Shown here: in pieces, positions 14,730 to 23,704 of the stretch
How positions within the stretch are numbered: position 1 is the first letter of the stretch
Layout of the letters: each line of letters starts with the position of its first letter
Assembly (NCBI GenBank): GCA_964369415.1
Contig: CAYJFP010000015.1
Span: forward strand, 1-50,968
DNA from: SIG603 sp964369415
Lineage (GTDB): Bacteria > Bacillota > Clostridia > Oscillospirales > Acutalibacteraceae
Direction: 5' to 3'
Length of the DNA: 50,968 nt
Position numbers and translations under genes: made by a program
The notes under the pieces: model-generated
What the model saw: only the letters and a program-made list of their open reading frames with translations
The model's database searches: none
What the model was told of the DNA's origin: nothing

Positions 14730-17192
14730 TTAATCTTCTATTTCCGAAATATATCCAATTTTGCCATCGGTTATAGTGATGTTCATCTGCTTGCAATAAG
14801 CCTTAAAGCTTCCTCTTTTTCTTGTCTGTTTTCTAGGAGGAGTGTGGTTTTTAAATTTTCTTGAGACAAATATATATATAAAGAAACAAGCAAAAGAAAG
14901 CACCGAAACCAATATACCAGTGCTAAGACCGGGTGTTGAGTATCTAAACTCAATGACAACTTCTTCACCGGCGGGAACAACAACGGACATGAATCCGATA
15001 TTTGTTTTAAGTATTTCACTTGGTGCACCGTTTACATAGGCGCTCCAGCCGTTTTCTATCGGTACGCTGAAAAACAGCACTCGGCTCTCATCCGCATTAC
15101 TCTTTGCGGTAAAGCCAGTGTTGGTGTAGGTGAAATCAGTGGCGGTCGACGAGGCTCTTTCTTTGCAGTCGTCTAAGTATTCTTCTTCGGTGAAAATAGC
15201 GTCAGAAAGAGGATATTTTGGCAGAAGTGCTGCCCATTTTCCGTCATCTTCATCGGGGACAATGGCGGTTTTGAGCATTAAAAGCTGCCTGCTACTCTCG
15301 CTTAAATCAGCGGCTTCGCTTTCGGTTACATAGCTTGTGTACTCAAATCCCATAGGGATATATGCTTCATTTTCCCAAATGTCAAAGCCGTTTGCATTTC
15401 CATAGTAAATAAATCCAGGCATTTCAGGGCTGTCGTAGTTTTCGCCGCCAAAATAGTCGTTGTCATGGTCGTCGTCAAACAGCCACTTAACAGAGGTGAT
15501 TCCTCTTATTGCATAATTTTCAGGTTCAGGCCTTGAGCCGACATCTCTTTGAACGCCGACAAAGTCATAGAACTCCATGATAGAACCTGGAACAATGCTG
15601 TGAAAAGCCTGTATCGTGGGAATTCCCCAGAACATTCCACTGTTATCAAGGGATTCGTAAAAATCAGACCTAGTGTTCTCTAAATCCTCAAGCTGAACGT
15701 TTTTACCGCCGTTTAAAGCATAAGGAATTAAATGATCATAAGGGTCACTTGACTGAGTTTTTCCAAGTGCGATGAAAAACGCACCGTAAACCACCGAAAC
15801 CGTGCAAACAAGGCTTAAACTTACCTTTAGACGGTTTTCTTTTTTGACAAATGCAAAAATAAATACCACAAGGGCAAGGCAAAATACGGAAATTGCAACG
15901 TAGGTCCAAAATCTAGTCGGGTATTTTTCAAGCCCAAAAACTACTACTTCGGTGCCGTTTTCTTCGGTAATATCGGGCATAAGTCCAATTAATAATGATG
16001 TGGCAGATATTACCACGACAGACCAAGTAATAGAGCGCTTGAAGTCCACCCTTGTCGATTCAAGACTTAAAACAGTGGCAAGTGTCATCATTAATACAGG
16101 AATATAGAACCATCTTGCGTAATAAGAGGCGTTGAACATTTGAAAAGCCGAGTTTAAAACGGGGACTAGCATGCATAATAAAAGGATGTAGAGCACTTTT
16201 TTCAGCCAGTGTTTTTTCCGCTGTTGAAGCCAAGCTACTACGCCCGTCATTCCAAACATCGGCAGCCAAAGTCCGATAGAAGCCCACTGTGAGCCAGAAT
16301 CCGGCGTGAAATTTGACCTCGAGGGCAAATCGGGTGGGAAGAACATCGCTTGTAAAATGTGAATATACCTTTGATTTCTGTCGTATAAAAGAGCACTCCA
16401 GCCGTTAATCGGATTTGATACACGGTAATTTTGAAGTATGGTGTAAATCGAAGGGAGCAGAAGCATCATCGACATTCCAAGTCCGATTACACACTCAAGA
16501 GCGAGAAAAAGAAAGTCTTTTATCGAGATTTTATAGCTTTTTGTAAGAAGTCTAACAAAGAAATATATGGCGCAAAAAATAACTTGTCCGACAAAAAAAT
16601 AGTAGTTCATCATGCAAGATGCAAATACAAAAAGCGCCACTACACCACGTCTTTTACTTAAAACATATTCATCAAGCGCCCAAAGCAAAAACGGAAAAAT
16701 CAAGATAGCTTCGTGGAAATGGTTGAAAAAAACGTTGAAAAGTGAAAAACCTGAAAATGCGTAGAGCACACCGCCTAAAATAGCGTAATTCTTATTTTTG
16801 ACATATCTTTGCAAATAGGTAAATGCCGCAAGGCAGCAAAAAGCAAATTTCAGCATTAAAAGCGGCCCCATTAAATACTGGACAAACTCTGTTGGGAAGA
16901 ACAAAGTGATGTAGAAAAACGGGCTTCCGAGCAGGTAAAACGAATACGAGCCAACAAAATTTGCACCTAAATCGGTGTATTGGTTCCAGCCGAGATTTCC
17001 ACTGGACACTGCCTCGTGTGCAAGAGTGTAAAACGGCACTTGTTGAACGTTGAAGTCGCCATAAAAAAGGAATCTGCCGCCATCTCTAATGATAAATGGT
17101 ATGAACATTATGAAGGCCAGTATCAGTCCTAGTCCAAAAGCTTTTAAGTAGAAATTCTGCCTAAAAAAGCCTCTTTGCTTAATATCTGTCAA
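14730..17192 (-). CDS. YfhO-family multi-span membrane protein
   Basis: An 820-aa protein with roughly 12-14 membrane spans and a large extracellular segment (about residues 490-790) before a last span near 765-790 and a basic tail. Length and layout fit the YfhO family (GT-C-like), thought to transfer sugars from a lipid carrier onto lipoteichoic acid or related polymers. The TTG start is preceded by GAGGT. The downstream CsbB-like gene would make the lipid-linked donor, so the two form a functional pair. The polymer acceptor is unknown in this organism. Confidence 0.8.
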   Translation of the reverse strand: MTDIKQRGFFRQNFYLKAFGLGLILAFIMFIPFIIRDGGRFLFYGDFNVQQVPFYTLAHEAVSSGNLGWNQYTDLGANFVGSYSFYLLGSPFFYITLFFPTEFVQYLMGPLLMLKFAFCCLAAFTYLQRYVKNKNYAILGGVLYAFSGFSLFNVFFNHFHEAILIFPFLLWALDEYVLSKRRGVVALFVFASCMMNYYFFVGQVIFCAIYFFVRLLTKSYKISIKDFLFLALECVIGLGMSMMLLLPSIYTILQNYRVSNPINGWSALLYDRNQRYIHILQAMFFPPDLPSRSNFTPDSGSQWASIGLWLPMFGMTGVVAWLQQRKKHWLKKVLYILLLCMLVPVLNSAFQMFNASYYARWFYIPVLMMTLATVLSLESTRVDFKRSITWSVVVISATSLLIGLMPDITEENGTEVVVFGLEKYPTRFWTYVAISVFCLALVVFIFAFVKKENRLKVSLSLVCTVSVVYGAFFIALGKTQSSDPYDHLIPYALNGGKNVQLEDLENTRSDFYESLDNSGMFWGIPTIQAFHSIVPGSIMEFYDFVGVQRDVGSRPEPENYAIRGITSVKWLFDDDHDNDYFGGENYDSPEMPGFIYYGNANGFDIWENEAYIPMGFEYTSYVTESEAADLSESSRQLLMLKTAIVPDEDDGKWAALLPKYPLSDAIFTEEEYLDDCKERASSTATDFTYTNTGFTAKSNADESRVLFFSVPIENGWSAYVNGAPSEILKTNIGFMSVVVPAGEEVVIEFRYSTPGLSTGILVSVLSFACFFIYIFVSRKFKNHTPPRKQTRKRGSFKAYCKQMNITITDGKIGYISEIED

Positions 17193-17233
17193 AATCTTAC
17201 CTCATTTCTTATGCTTAGTAGTAAATATTTATA

Positions 17234-17262
17234 TTGAAAAATAGATAATTTTAGTGTAAAAT
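17234..17262 (+). promoter_or_regulatory. Sigma-A promoter of the yfbR-like gene
   Basis: TTGAAA (17234-17239), exactly 17 bp, and TAAAAT (17257-17262), 28 nt before the ATG. AAAGGAG follows as the ribosome binding site. Confidence 0.7.
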
Positions 17263-17290
17263 TTAATTTAAAAAATAAAGGAGTTCCAAA

Positions 17291-17869
17291 ATGTATAGTT
17301 TTTTTCCGATGATTTCAAGAATGAAATATATAGAGCGCTGGGGTCTCATGAGAAACACGAGGGGCGAAAATTTAAGCGAGCATAGCTTAGAAACCGCCGT
17401 AATTGCCCATGCGCTTACGCTTATAAAAAATAAAGAGGAAAATCTCAGCCTTTCCCCCGACAGGGCGGCAGTGCTTGCGATGTTTCACGACTGCACCGAG
17501 ATAATCACCGGTGATTTGCCAACGCCTATAAAGTACGACAATGAAGAAATTAAAAACGTGTACAAAAAAATCGAAACCGCCGCCGCCGACAGGCTTATTT
17601 CAATGCTTCCAGGTTACTTAAAAGACGAGTACAAAGACATTTTAAGCATGGAAAACGATAGAGAATACAAAAAAATAGTCAAAGCCGCCGACAAAATTTC
17701 AGCCCTTATAAAATGCATAGAAGAGAAAAAGAGCGGAAACAAAGAGTTTTTAGAAGCAGAGGAAAGCACCTATCAGAAGCTTAAAGAAATGAAGCTTAAA
17801 GAAGTGGATATTTTCTTAAATGACATTATTCCTTTGTATAATCTAAGCCTTGACTTACAAAACAGGTGA
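17291..17869 (+). CDS. yfbR: HD-domain 5'-deoxynucleotidase, YfbR type
   Basis: A 192-aa HD phosphohydrolase closely matching YfbR of Escherichia coli along its length. It shares the start (RMKYIERWGLMRNTRGENLSEHS), HD at 66-67 in MFHDCTEI, and TGDLPTPIKY. It removes phosphate from deoxynucleoside 5'-monophosphates and so tunes the dNTP pool. Metal ligands His31, His66, Asp67 and a later Asp (in KAADKIS) are present. It is a single-gene unit with its own promoter. It ends one base before the convergent spo0J gene, with no terminator between them. Confidence 0.88.
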   Translation: MYSFFPMISRMKYIERWGLMRNTRGENLSEHSLETAVIAHALTLIKNKEENLSLSPDRAAVLAMFHDCTEIITGDLPTPIKYDNEEIKNVYKKIETAAADRLISMLPGYLKDEYKDILSMENDREYKKIVKAADKISALIKCIEEKKSGNKEFLEAEESTYQKLKEMKLKEVDIFLNDIIPLYNLSLDLQNR

Positions 17870-17870
17870 T

Positions 17871-18707
17871 TTATTCGGATAAATTTAGCTGAGACAAAAG
17901 CTCTTTTAAATCGTCCTCGCCGTAAAATTCGATTTGAAGTGTGCCTTTTTTCTGGCTTCCACCGACGACTACTTTTCTGCCTAAGTGGCTGTTAAGTGCA
18001 AGTTCGGCCTCGCTAAAATAGGTGTTTTTTACCTTTTCTTTTTTTACACTGTTCTTTTGTTTAAGCATCGCTTCAAGCTGTCTTACTGAAAGATTTTTTT
18101 CTTTCACAAGTAAGGCGGCTTTAATCATTTCTTCTTTTTCGCCAAATCCTAGAAGAGTCCTTGCGTGTCCGGCACTGATTTCACCCTTTAAAAGCATTTC
18201 CAAAACTTCTTCAGGCAAAGCCAATAATCTTAATGCGTTTGTGACAGCCGGTCTTGATTTTCCGACCGATTTTGAAACGTCTTCTTGCGTAAAACCGTAA
18301 CTGTTTATCAAGCTTTCATAGCCCTTTGCCTCTTCAATCGGGTTTAGGTCTTCTCTTTGCAAATTTTCGATTAATGAAAGCTGTAAATATTCTTTGTCGT
18401 CCATTTCACGAATAAGAACAGGAACTTCTTTAAGTCCTGCCATTCTAGCGGCACGCCATCTTCTTTCGCCGGCTACAATTTGATAACCGCCAGTAAAAAT
18501 GGGCCTTACTAATATTGGCTGAATCAGTCCGTGAGTCATGATAGACTGCGCAAGCTCGGATAAAGCCTGCGGGTCAAACTCTTTTCGAGGTTGTTCTCTA
18601 TTAGGTTCAATTTCGTTTATGTCCAAAACCGTGCCTGAGCTGTTATCTTCGGTGTTTTCTTCAAATATTAAGCCAAGACCTTTTCCAAGGCCACCTTTTT
18701 TTGCCAT
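17871..18707 (-). CDS. spo0J: Chromosome-partitioning protein ParB/Spo0J
   Basis: A 278-aa ParB with the usual parts: the N-terminal GGLGKGLG motif, the CTP-binding region with QPRK and GERRWRAA (80-87), the central HTH (about 140-165) and a C-terminal dimerisation domain. It binds parS, slides as a clamp and works with Soj in origin segregation and sporulation control. It follows the soj gene by 15 nt on the same strand, with GGAG before its ATG. I saw no canonical parS site in the window. Confidence 0.95.
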   Translation of the reverse strand: MAKKGGLGKGLGLIFEENTEDNSSGTVLDINEIEPNREQPRKEFDPQALSELAQSIMTHGLIQPILVRPIFTGGYQIVAGERRWRAARMAGLKEVPVLIREMDDKEYLQLSLIENLQREDLNPIEEAKGYESLINSYGFTQEDVSKSVGKSRPAVTNALRLLALPEEVLEMLLKGEISAGHARTLLGFGEKEEMIKAALLVKEKNLSVRQLEAMLKQKNSVKKEKVKNTYFSEAELALNSHLGRKVVVGGSQKKGTLQIEFYGEDDLKELLSQLNLSE

Positions 18708-18722
18708 AATGATACTCCATTT

Positions 18723-19487
18723 CTACTTGTTGTTCTTGATTAACTCTTTTGAAAGAGACAGGTAAGACTCAGAGCCTTTACCCGATTTATCATAGTAAAT
18801 AACAGGCTTTCCAAATCCAGGAGCCTCAGAAATTCTGACGCTTCTCGGGATTAAAGAAGCAAAAACTTTTTTCGGAAAATACTTTTTGACTTCGGTTACC
18901 ACCTGTTGTGTTAAGTTTAGTCTACCGTCGTACATAGTTAGCAGTACACCCTCGATATCGAGACTTTCGTTATATTGTCTTTTTACGATTCGAACAGTGT
19001 TCATCAGCTGAGACAAACCTTCAAGCGCATAGTACTCGCACTGAATCGGTATTAAAATCGTGTCGCTTGCCACCAATGCGTTTATGGTAGTAAGTCCAAG
19101 AGACGGAGCGCAGTCGATGAGTATGTAATCATAATTACTTCGTACCGCTGAAAGAGCCCTTTTGAGTATGCCCTCTCTTTTTTCTTTAGAAGCAATTTCA
19201 ATTTCTGCCGCCGCAAGATTCATGTCGGACGGAATTAGGTCTAAATTCTTAAATTCCGTGCTTAAAATAGCCTCTTCGGCAGGTTTTTCGTCCGTTAAAA
19301 CATTGTAAGAAGAAACCAAAACGTTCCTTTTATCTATTCCGACTCCGCTTGTAGAGTTGCCCTGAGGGTCAATATCCAAGAGGAGAACTTTTTTATTCAT
19401 ACTTCCGAGTGCAGCCGCAAGGTTAACCGCCGTAGTGGTCTTGCCGACGCCGCCTTTTTGATTTGCAACAGATATTATCTTTCCCAA
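18723..19487 (-). CDS. soj: Chromosome-partitioning ATPase ParA/Soj
   Basis: A ParA ATPase of 254 aa with the deviant Walker A KGGVGKTT (11-18), the DPQGNST motif and LIDCAPSLG Walker B. With Spo0J it controls chromosome segregation and replication initiation. TTG at 19487 is preferred because it gives the family's usual start (GKIISVANQKGG) and length; a GTG at 19496 is also possible. AAAGGG lies upstream. It is divergent from the second ParB-like gene at 19680, and the two share a 190-bp control region. Confidence 0.95.
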   Translation of the reverse strand: MGKIISVANQKGGVGKTTTAVNLAAALGSMNKKVLLLDIDPQGNSTSGVGIDKRNVLVSSYNVLTDEKPAEEAILSTEFKNLDLIPSDMNLAAAEIEIASKEKREGILKRALSAVRSNYDYILIDCAPSLGLTTINALVASDTILIPIQCEYYALEGLSQLMNTVRIVKRQYNESLDIEGVLLTMYDGRLNLTQQVVTEVKKYFPKKVFASLIPRSVRISEAPGFGKPVIYYDKSGKGSESYLSLSKELIKNNK

Positions 19488-19610
19488 AATATACACCAAC
19501 CCTTTAAAGCTAAAAAGCAAAAATTACATTCCTATATATTTTATCATAAAACAATTCATTTTGGAAGTGCTTTGTCATATTTTTAATAATTTAAAATATT
19601 TTTAAACCAT

Positions 19611-19630
19611 GACAAATTAGGACAAATTAT
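19611..19630 (+). repeat. Tandem 10-bp direct repeat in the soj / parB-like control region
   Basis: GACAAATTAG (19611-19620) is followed directly by GACAAATTAT (19621-19630). A related inverted copy (TTTGTCAT, 19571-19578) lies 40 bp upstream. The spacing of one helical turn suggests a protein-binding site. A candidate promoter TTGGAA-17-TAATAA (19561-19589) reads towards the ParB-like gene. Confidence 0.45.
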
Positions 19631-19679
19631 TTGAAAAGTAAATGATAAAATACAATCACAAAAGAGGGAGGCGGCATGA

Positions 19680-20507
19680 ATGATTAAGGATGCAAAAATG
19701 AAATTAAGTATTTTGCCGATAGAAAAAATATCGCAAAGTTCCTCTTTTGACACACATAAAAACGTACAGGAATTGACAAACAGCATAATAAATCACGGAT
19801 TGATAGAGCCGATAATAGTCAGAAAAAGAGGCGCTGGATACAGCGTAATAAAGGGTGAAAATCGCCTTTTTGCCGCAAAAAAAGCAGGACTACTAGAAGT
19901 GAACTGCCTGATAATTTCCTGTAATACTCTTGAAGGAATTATTTTAAGCTTAGTGCTAAATTCACGAAACAGCGATAATTTTCTTGAAAATGCAGTGATG
20001 ATTAATTCGCTTTTAAACGAATGGGGCATAAGCGCCTTAGAAATTTCACAGACGCTAGGGATAAATACGGAGAAACTAAGAGAGAAGTTATCAGTTTTAA
20101 ATTTTTCTGATTCGGAAATAAAAATCATTAAGGACGCACATATTTCCGAAGAGCAAGCGCTAGTTTCACTTTCCATAAAGGATAAAGATAGAGAAAAATT
20201 TCTCTATTATATAGCACACAAGGGTTTAAATTTATCTAAAACTAAAGAATTAGTGCAAAAAATTAAATTTAAAAAAAAAGGACAAACTCTTAAAAGTTTG
20301 GTTCCACTTGATATAAGACTTTATTCAAACACGATAGAAAACACTGTAAAAACTATGAAAAATGCCGGAATTGATGTCAAAAGTGAAAAGTATGAAAGAG
20401 AAGAATTTATTGAATATGTAATCAAAATTCCCAAAAATAATTTAAACGACAACGTATTATCAGTCAGCGGTAAAAATGCCATGTCAAAATTTAAAGAGAC
20501 AGGTTAA
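19680..20507 (+). CDS. Second ParB-family protein (Noc-like, degenerate)
   Basis: A 275-aa ParB-like protein. The nuclease/CTP-binding region keeps the core GENRLFAA (59-66) but lacks the canonical NPxQPRK box, having SSSFDTHKN instead. A central HTH (about 115-140) and a poorly conserved C-terminal part follow. GGAGG precedes the ATG at 19680. Position beside soj-spo0J fits the Noc-like paralogues of Bacillota (nucleoid occlusion), but sequence drift makes the role uncertain. It is transcribed away from soj and ends at a strong terminator. Confidence 0.7.
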   Translation: MIKDAKMKLSILPIEKISQSSSFDTHKNVQELTNSIINHGLIEPIIVRKRGAGYSVIKGENRLFAAKKAGLLEVNCLIISCNTLEGIILSLVLNSRNSDNFLENAVMINSLLNEWGISALEISQTLGINTEKLREKLSVLNFSDSEIKIIKDAHISEEQALVSLSIKDKDREKFLYYIAHKGLNLSKTKELVQKIKFKKKGQTLKSLVPLDIRLYSNTIENTVKTMKNAGIDVKSEKYEREEFIEYVIKIPKNNLNDNVLSVSGKNAMSKFKETG

Positions 20508-20600
20508 GCGACTGGAATTTCTTCCTTATCAAAGCCTAAAGAGGTTTTTAAGGAGCATAAAATAGCGTACGAGGATAACCCATTCCCTTATTCATTTCCC

Positions 20601-20640
20601 AAAGAGAAACAGCCTGCTTTCTAGCAGGCTGTTTCTCTTT
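20601..20640. terminator. Strong bidirectional terminator
   Basis: A 17-bp perfect stem (20601-20617 with 20624-20640), GC-rich in its centre, loop TTTCTA, with A and T tracts at the outer ends. It separates the ParB-like gene from the convergent membrane-protein gene. Confidence 0.92.
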
Positions 20641-20649
20641 ATAAACGTA

Positions 20650-21891
20650 TCATACAGAATAAAATTGATAGATTCCAAGCGTGTTAAAACACATTCCAAA
20701 TAAGAATAATAACTTAAGAATAAAGTCGTGTGAAAAGCTTAAATCATCGCTGTTTTTTTCTTTAAGGGCAAAAAACAAAGCGGAAACACCAAGAAAAGTC
20801 ATGGGCAAAATATCGGCAATATAGCGGTTTCCATAGTGATAACCACCCATGGTTTTGTGTGTTAAAATAAGAAAAATTTGAAGCAAAGATAGAGCCGATA
20901 TAAGAATTAGGAGCGTAAGAGTTTTTTTATCGGTTCTGTATTTAATTAAAAATACAGTAAAAGCATAGACAAAAAAGAGAATTATCGGAAAAGATATAAA
21001 AATATTCATTCCGTTAAAAAGTATAGGGGTTATTTTTCCAGTTTCACTAAGTTCTGGAAGCCTAAACAAATTAGGAAGGTTCTCAAAAAAATAACTTAGG
21101 TCAAACTGCCCGTTTAATGACTCTACAAATTCGGGCAAATAATTGTGTCCAAACTCAAAGATATCGCCGAATCTAAAATAGTTCAACAGCATGAAAGAAG
21201 TTGCTAAAATTGTCGCTGGAATAAAGGTGTAAATTCTATTAAAGAAAAATAACTTAAATTTTGAGGAAAGTTTTTCACTGTTAATTTTAGATAGCAAAAT
21301 GTAAATTATCAAGGGCAAAAACACAATTTGAAAAGGTCTACAGCCGACGGCGGCACATAAAAGGAAGAGTGACAAGCCTTTTTTTGACTTTAAAGCAAAA
21401 TAAATACTCATAACTGAGAGCGTAAACGACATGTTTTGAGCAAAAAACCAAACTCCGCTTTGAAGAGTGAACTGCAAAGTCGCACTTGAAATGTAGATGA
21501 AAGCTGGCAAAAACACCACATATTTTTTAGAAATACAGTAGTGAAGCGCAATTTTCGCCATGAAGACACTTCCTAAAAGCATGACTGCGAAATTAATCAA
21601 ATTATCTGGCGTTTCACTGCCAAAAATCATGACAAATGGAAGAAGTACATAAGAAGGAAAAGGGGGAAAACTCACATAATATTTGCCCATATATTCGGCG
21701 ATTTCAAGCCACGAGTAGTTTTCGGGCAGGTGAAGGTTTCCACTTAGCCAAGCCTGTGCTTGAAGTGAGTAGGAATTGTAAAAATTATGAGTGAAAAATG
21801 CTTCACCGTACAAAATTATCACGATATGAAGAAGGAAAACAGGGATAAGTGAAAGCAAAACTACTTTTGTGTTATCAAATTTATTAGTCAT
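20650..21891 (-). CDS. Multi-span membrane protein, possible GT-C type glycosyltransferase
   Basis: A 413-aa integral membrane protein with about 10-11 hydrophobic spans. After the first span there is a long loop (HNFYNSYSLQAQAWLSGN, LPENYSWLE) and then PPFPSYVLLPF, a pattern seen in GT39/GT87-like or dolichyl-phosphate mannosyltransferase-like membrane proteins. The ATG at 21891 is chosen because TTGGAGTAACC precedes it directly; the frame runs on upstream without a site. I cannot name the acceptor. No operon partner: sigK lies divergently upstream and a terminator lies downstream. Confidence 0.55.
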   Translation of the reverse strand: MTNKFDNTKVVLLSLIPVFLLHIVIILYGEAFFTHNFYNSYSLQAQAWLSGNLHLPENYSWLEIAEYMGKYYVSFPPFPSYVLLPFVMIFGSETPDNLINFAVMLLGSVFMAKIALHYCISKKYVVFLPAFIYISSATLQFTLQSGVWFFAQNMSFTLSVMSIYFALKSKKGLSLFLLCAAVGCRPFQIVFLPLIIYILLSKINSEKLSSKFKLFFFNRIYTFIPATILATSFMLLNYFRFGDIFEFGHNYLPEFVESLNGQFDLSYFFENLPNLFRLPELSETGKITPILFNGMNIFISFPIILFFVYAFTVFLIKYRTDKKTLTLLILISALSLLQIFLILTHKTMGGYHYGNRYIADILPMTFLGVSALFFALKEKNSDDLSFSHDFILKLLFLFGMCFNTLGIYQFYSV

Positions 21892-21996
21892 GGTTACTCC
21901 AAAAATTAAAATATAGAATAATTTTAACATAGAAAAGTGCAATCTTCAATCTAAAAAGAATAAAGATTACACTTATTTACAAGAATATAAATTTGA

Positions 21997-22027
21997 GTAA
22001 TAAGACAATCCTAGAAAATCATACAAT
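21997..22027 (+). promoter_or_regulatory. Candidate sigma-E promoter and SpoIIID site of sigK
   Basis: CATACAAT (22020-22027) is a full match to the sigma-E -10 consensus (CATACANT). A weak -35 (GTAATAA, 21997-22003) lies about 16 bp upstream. TAAGACAATC (22001-22010) fits the SpoIIID consensus WWRRACARNY. In Bacillus subtilis sigK is transcribed by sigma-E with SpoIIID, so the arrangement is what one would expect. Confidence 0.6.
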
Positions 22028-22054
22028 TCATTAAATGTTAAGTGAGGTGTGATT

Positions 22055-22744
22055 ATGTTTTCTTATTTATTGTCGCTTTGTTCACATGTGTTCTTTTTTA
22101 TACTGCATGTTACGGGCGCTGGTTCGTTTCCAAAGGCGCTAAATGCAAAGACCGAAAAAAAATATCTTGAACTAATGGAAAATGGAGATAAAAATGCAAG
22201 GCAAAAGCTAATAGAACACAATTTAAGGCTTGTGGCGCATGTGATTAAAAAATATTACACGCAAAATATCGACCAAGACGATTTAATTTCAATCGGCACT
22301 GTAGGCTTGATAAAAGCAGTGGACAGCTTCAAATCTGACAAGGGGACACGATTTTCAAGCTATGCATCAAGGTGTGTTGAAAACGAAGTGCTCATGTATT
22401 TTAGGGCGCAGAAAAAGAGTCAACAGGACATATCAATGAACGAACCGATAGAAACGGATAAGGACGGAAACGCCCTTACAATTTTGGACACAATGTATCA
22501 CGACGAGGATATAATAGATAACATAGACACAAAAATAAAGTGCAAAAGCCTTTATGCATTCATACAATCGACACTCTTAAAAAGAGAAAGAGAAATAATT
22601 GTCTTAAGGTACGGATTGTTCGACACAAAGCCGATGACACAAAGAGAAGTGGCAAATAAGTTGGGTATTTCAAGATCGTATGTTTCTAGAATAGAAAAAA
22701 AGGCGCTTGAAAAATTAAGAGTGCAGTTTAAAAATGAAAAATAA
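22055..22744 (+). CDS. sigK: RNA polymerase sporulation sigma factor, pro-sigma-K
   Basis: A 229-aa sigma-70 family protein with an inhibitory hydrophobic pro-sequence (about residues 1-24, FSYLLSLCSHVFFFILHV) ending near SFPKAL, as in pro-sigma-K. Region 2 (NLRLVAHVIKKYY, DQDDLISIGTVGLIKAV) and region 4 HTH (TQREVANKLGISRSYVSRIEK) are complete. It directs late mother-cell gene expression during sporulation after cleavage by a membrane protease. ATG 22055 is preferred since GAGG lies 7 nt before it. The gene is continuous, with no skin-type insertion. It is convergent with an AraC gene 4 nt away. Confidence 0.93.
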   Translation: MFSYLLSLCSHVFFFILHVTGAGSFPKALNAKTEKKYLELMENGDKNARQKLIEHNLRLVAHVIKKYYTQNIDQDDLISIGTVGLIKAVDSFKSDKGTRFSSYASRCVENEVLMYFRAQKKSQQDISMNEPIETDKDGNALTILDTMYHDEDIIDNIDTKIKCKSLYAFIQSTLLKREREIIVLRYGLFDTKPMTQREVANKLGISRSYVSRIEKKALEKLRVQFKNEK

Positions 22745-22748
22745 TAAG

Positions 22749-23612
22749 TTAAGAATTCTTTCGGTAAAGTTTTGGGGAAATTCCTTCGGTAGATTTAAAA
22801 GTTTTATTAAAATGTGAAATATCATTAAAACCACATTTTAAGGCAATTTCACAAATGTTTAAATCACTTTCTTTAAGCAAAATGCATGAATGCTCCACTC
22901 GTTTTTTGTTGATATAGTTTGAAACAGAAGTCGCCATCACCTCGTTAAAAATCTTAGAGAAATAACTAGGTGCAAAATTTGAAAGTTCGGCAAGGTGATT
23001 AAGCCTGATTTCATGCTCAAAATTGTTATCGATATATGAAATTGCACTGTAGATTTTATTGTAATCGCTTTGAAATTTCAGTGCCTTTTGAGAGGTGCTT
23101 TCAGAGAGTGAAAAAGCCCGATACAGCAGTGCCAAAATTTTTAAAAGTAAGGCCTTTATTACAAGCCTAAAGCCCTCGGGTCTTGTCATCCACTCTCTTT
23201 CAGTTTCGAGAAAAAGCTTTGAAATATCGCTAATCATGGGCATGTCGGCGGTGAATCTATGCTTTGATTTGTCTTTTCGCTGAAAAAATGTTTGTAAATA
23301 TTTGCTATCAAATGCATCGTCGTTTTTCCATATCATATCGGGCGAAAAGACAATAATTTTAAGATTTAAGTCACTTTCATTCACGGCGATGTGATAGTCT
23401 GAATTGTTAATTACAAATAAATCCCCTGCTTTGATGTCATATTCTATCTCTCCGATAATGTACGTTCCTGTGCCACTAGAGCAGTAGTTTAGCTCGAGGC
23501 AGTCGTGATTATGAAGTGCAACTTCATCAGATTTGTCAAGACCAGTCGCTTCAAAGCAGTCAAACGGAAATTCACTGCTTTCAAGCGGTATGGTGTCGTG
23601 TTTATAACTCAT
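22749..23612 (-). CDS. AraC-family transcriptional regulator
   Basis: A 287-aa regulator with an N-terminal cupin sensor domain (HNHDCLELNYCSSG, about 32-45, continuing to GDLFVINNSDYHIAV) and a C-terminal pair of HTH motifs (HLAELSNFAPSYFSKIFNE; ICEIALKCGFNDISHFNKTF), ending in the typical GISPKLYRK. AGGAG precedes the ATG. It is divergent from a uroporphyrinogen-decarboxylase-like gene and probably activates it through the 190-bp region between them. The inducer is likely a small sugar-like or methylated molecule, but that is inference. Confidence 0.88.
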   Translation of the reverse strand: MSYKHDTIPLESSEFPFDCFEATGLDKSDEVALHNHDCLELNYCSSGTGTYIIGEIEYDIKAGDLFVINNSDYHIAVNESDLNLKIIVFSPDMIWKNDDAFDSKYLQTFFQRKDKSKHRFTADMPMISDISKLFLETEREWMTRPEGFRLVIKALLLKILALLYRAFSLSESTSQKALKFQSDYNKIYSAISYIDNNFEHEIRLNHLAELSNFAPSYFSKIFNEVMATSVSNYINKKRVEHSCILLKESDLNICEIALKCGFNDISHFNKTFKSTEGISPKLYRKNS

Positions 23613-23704
23613 TAAAATTCTCCTATGTGTTATTGGTATATTTTAAGGCTTAAAACAGCTTTTTAAAATGTAAAACAATAATATATCATAAAATATTGTG
23701 TGTC

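Noticed and set aside
20476..20565. A 29-codon basic peptide frame overlapping the end of the second parB-like gene
   Set aside because: No ribosome binding site of its own. It could only be used by a frameshift, and there is no slippery sequence.
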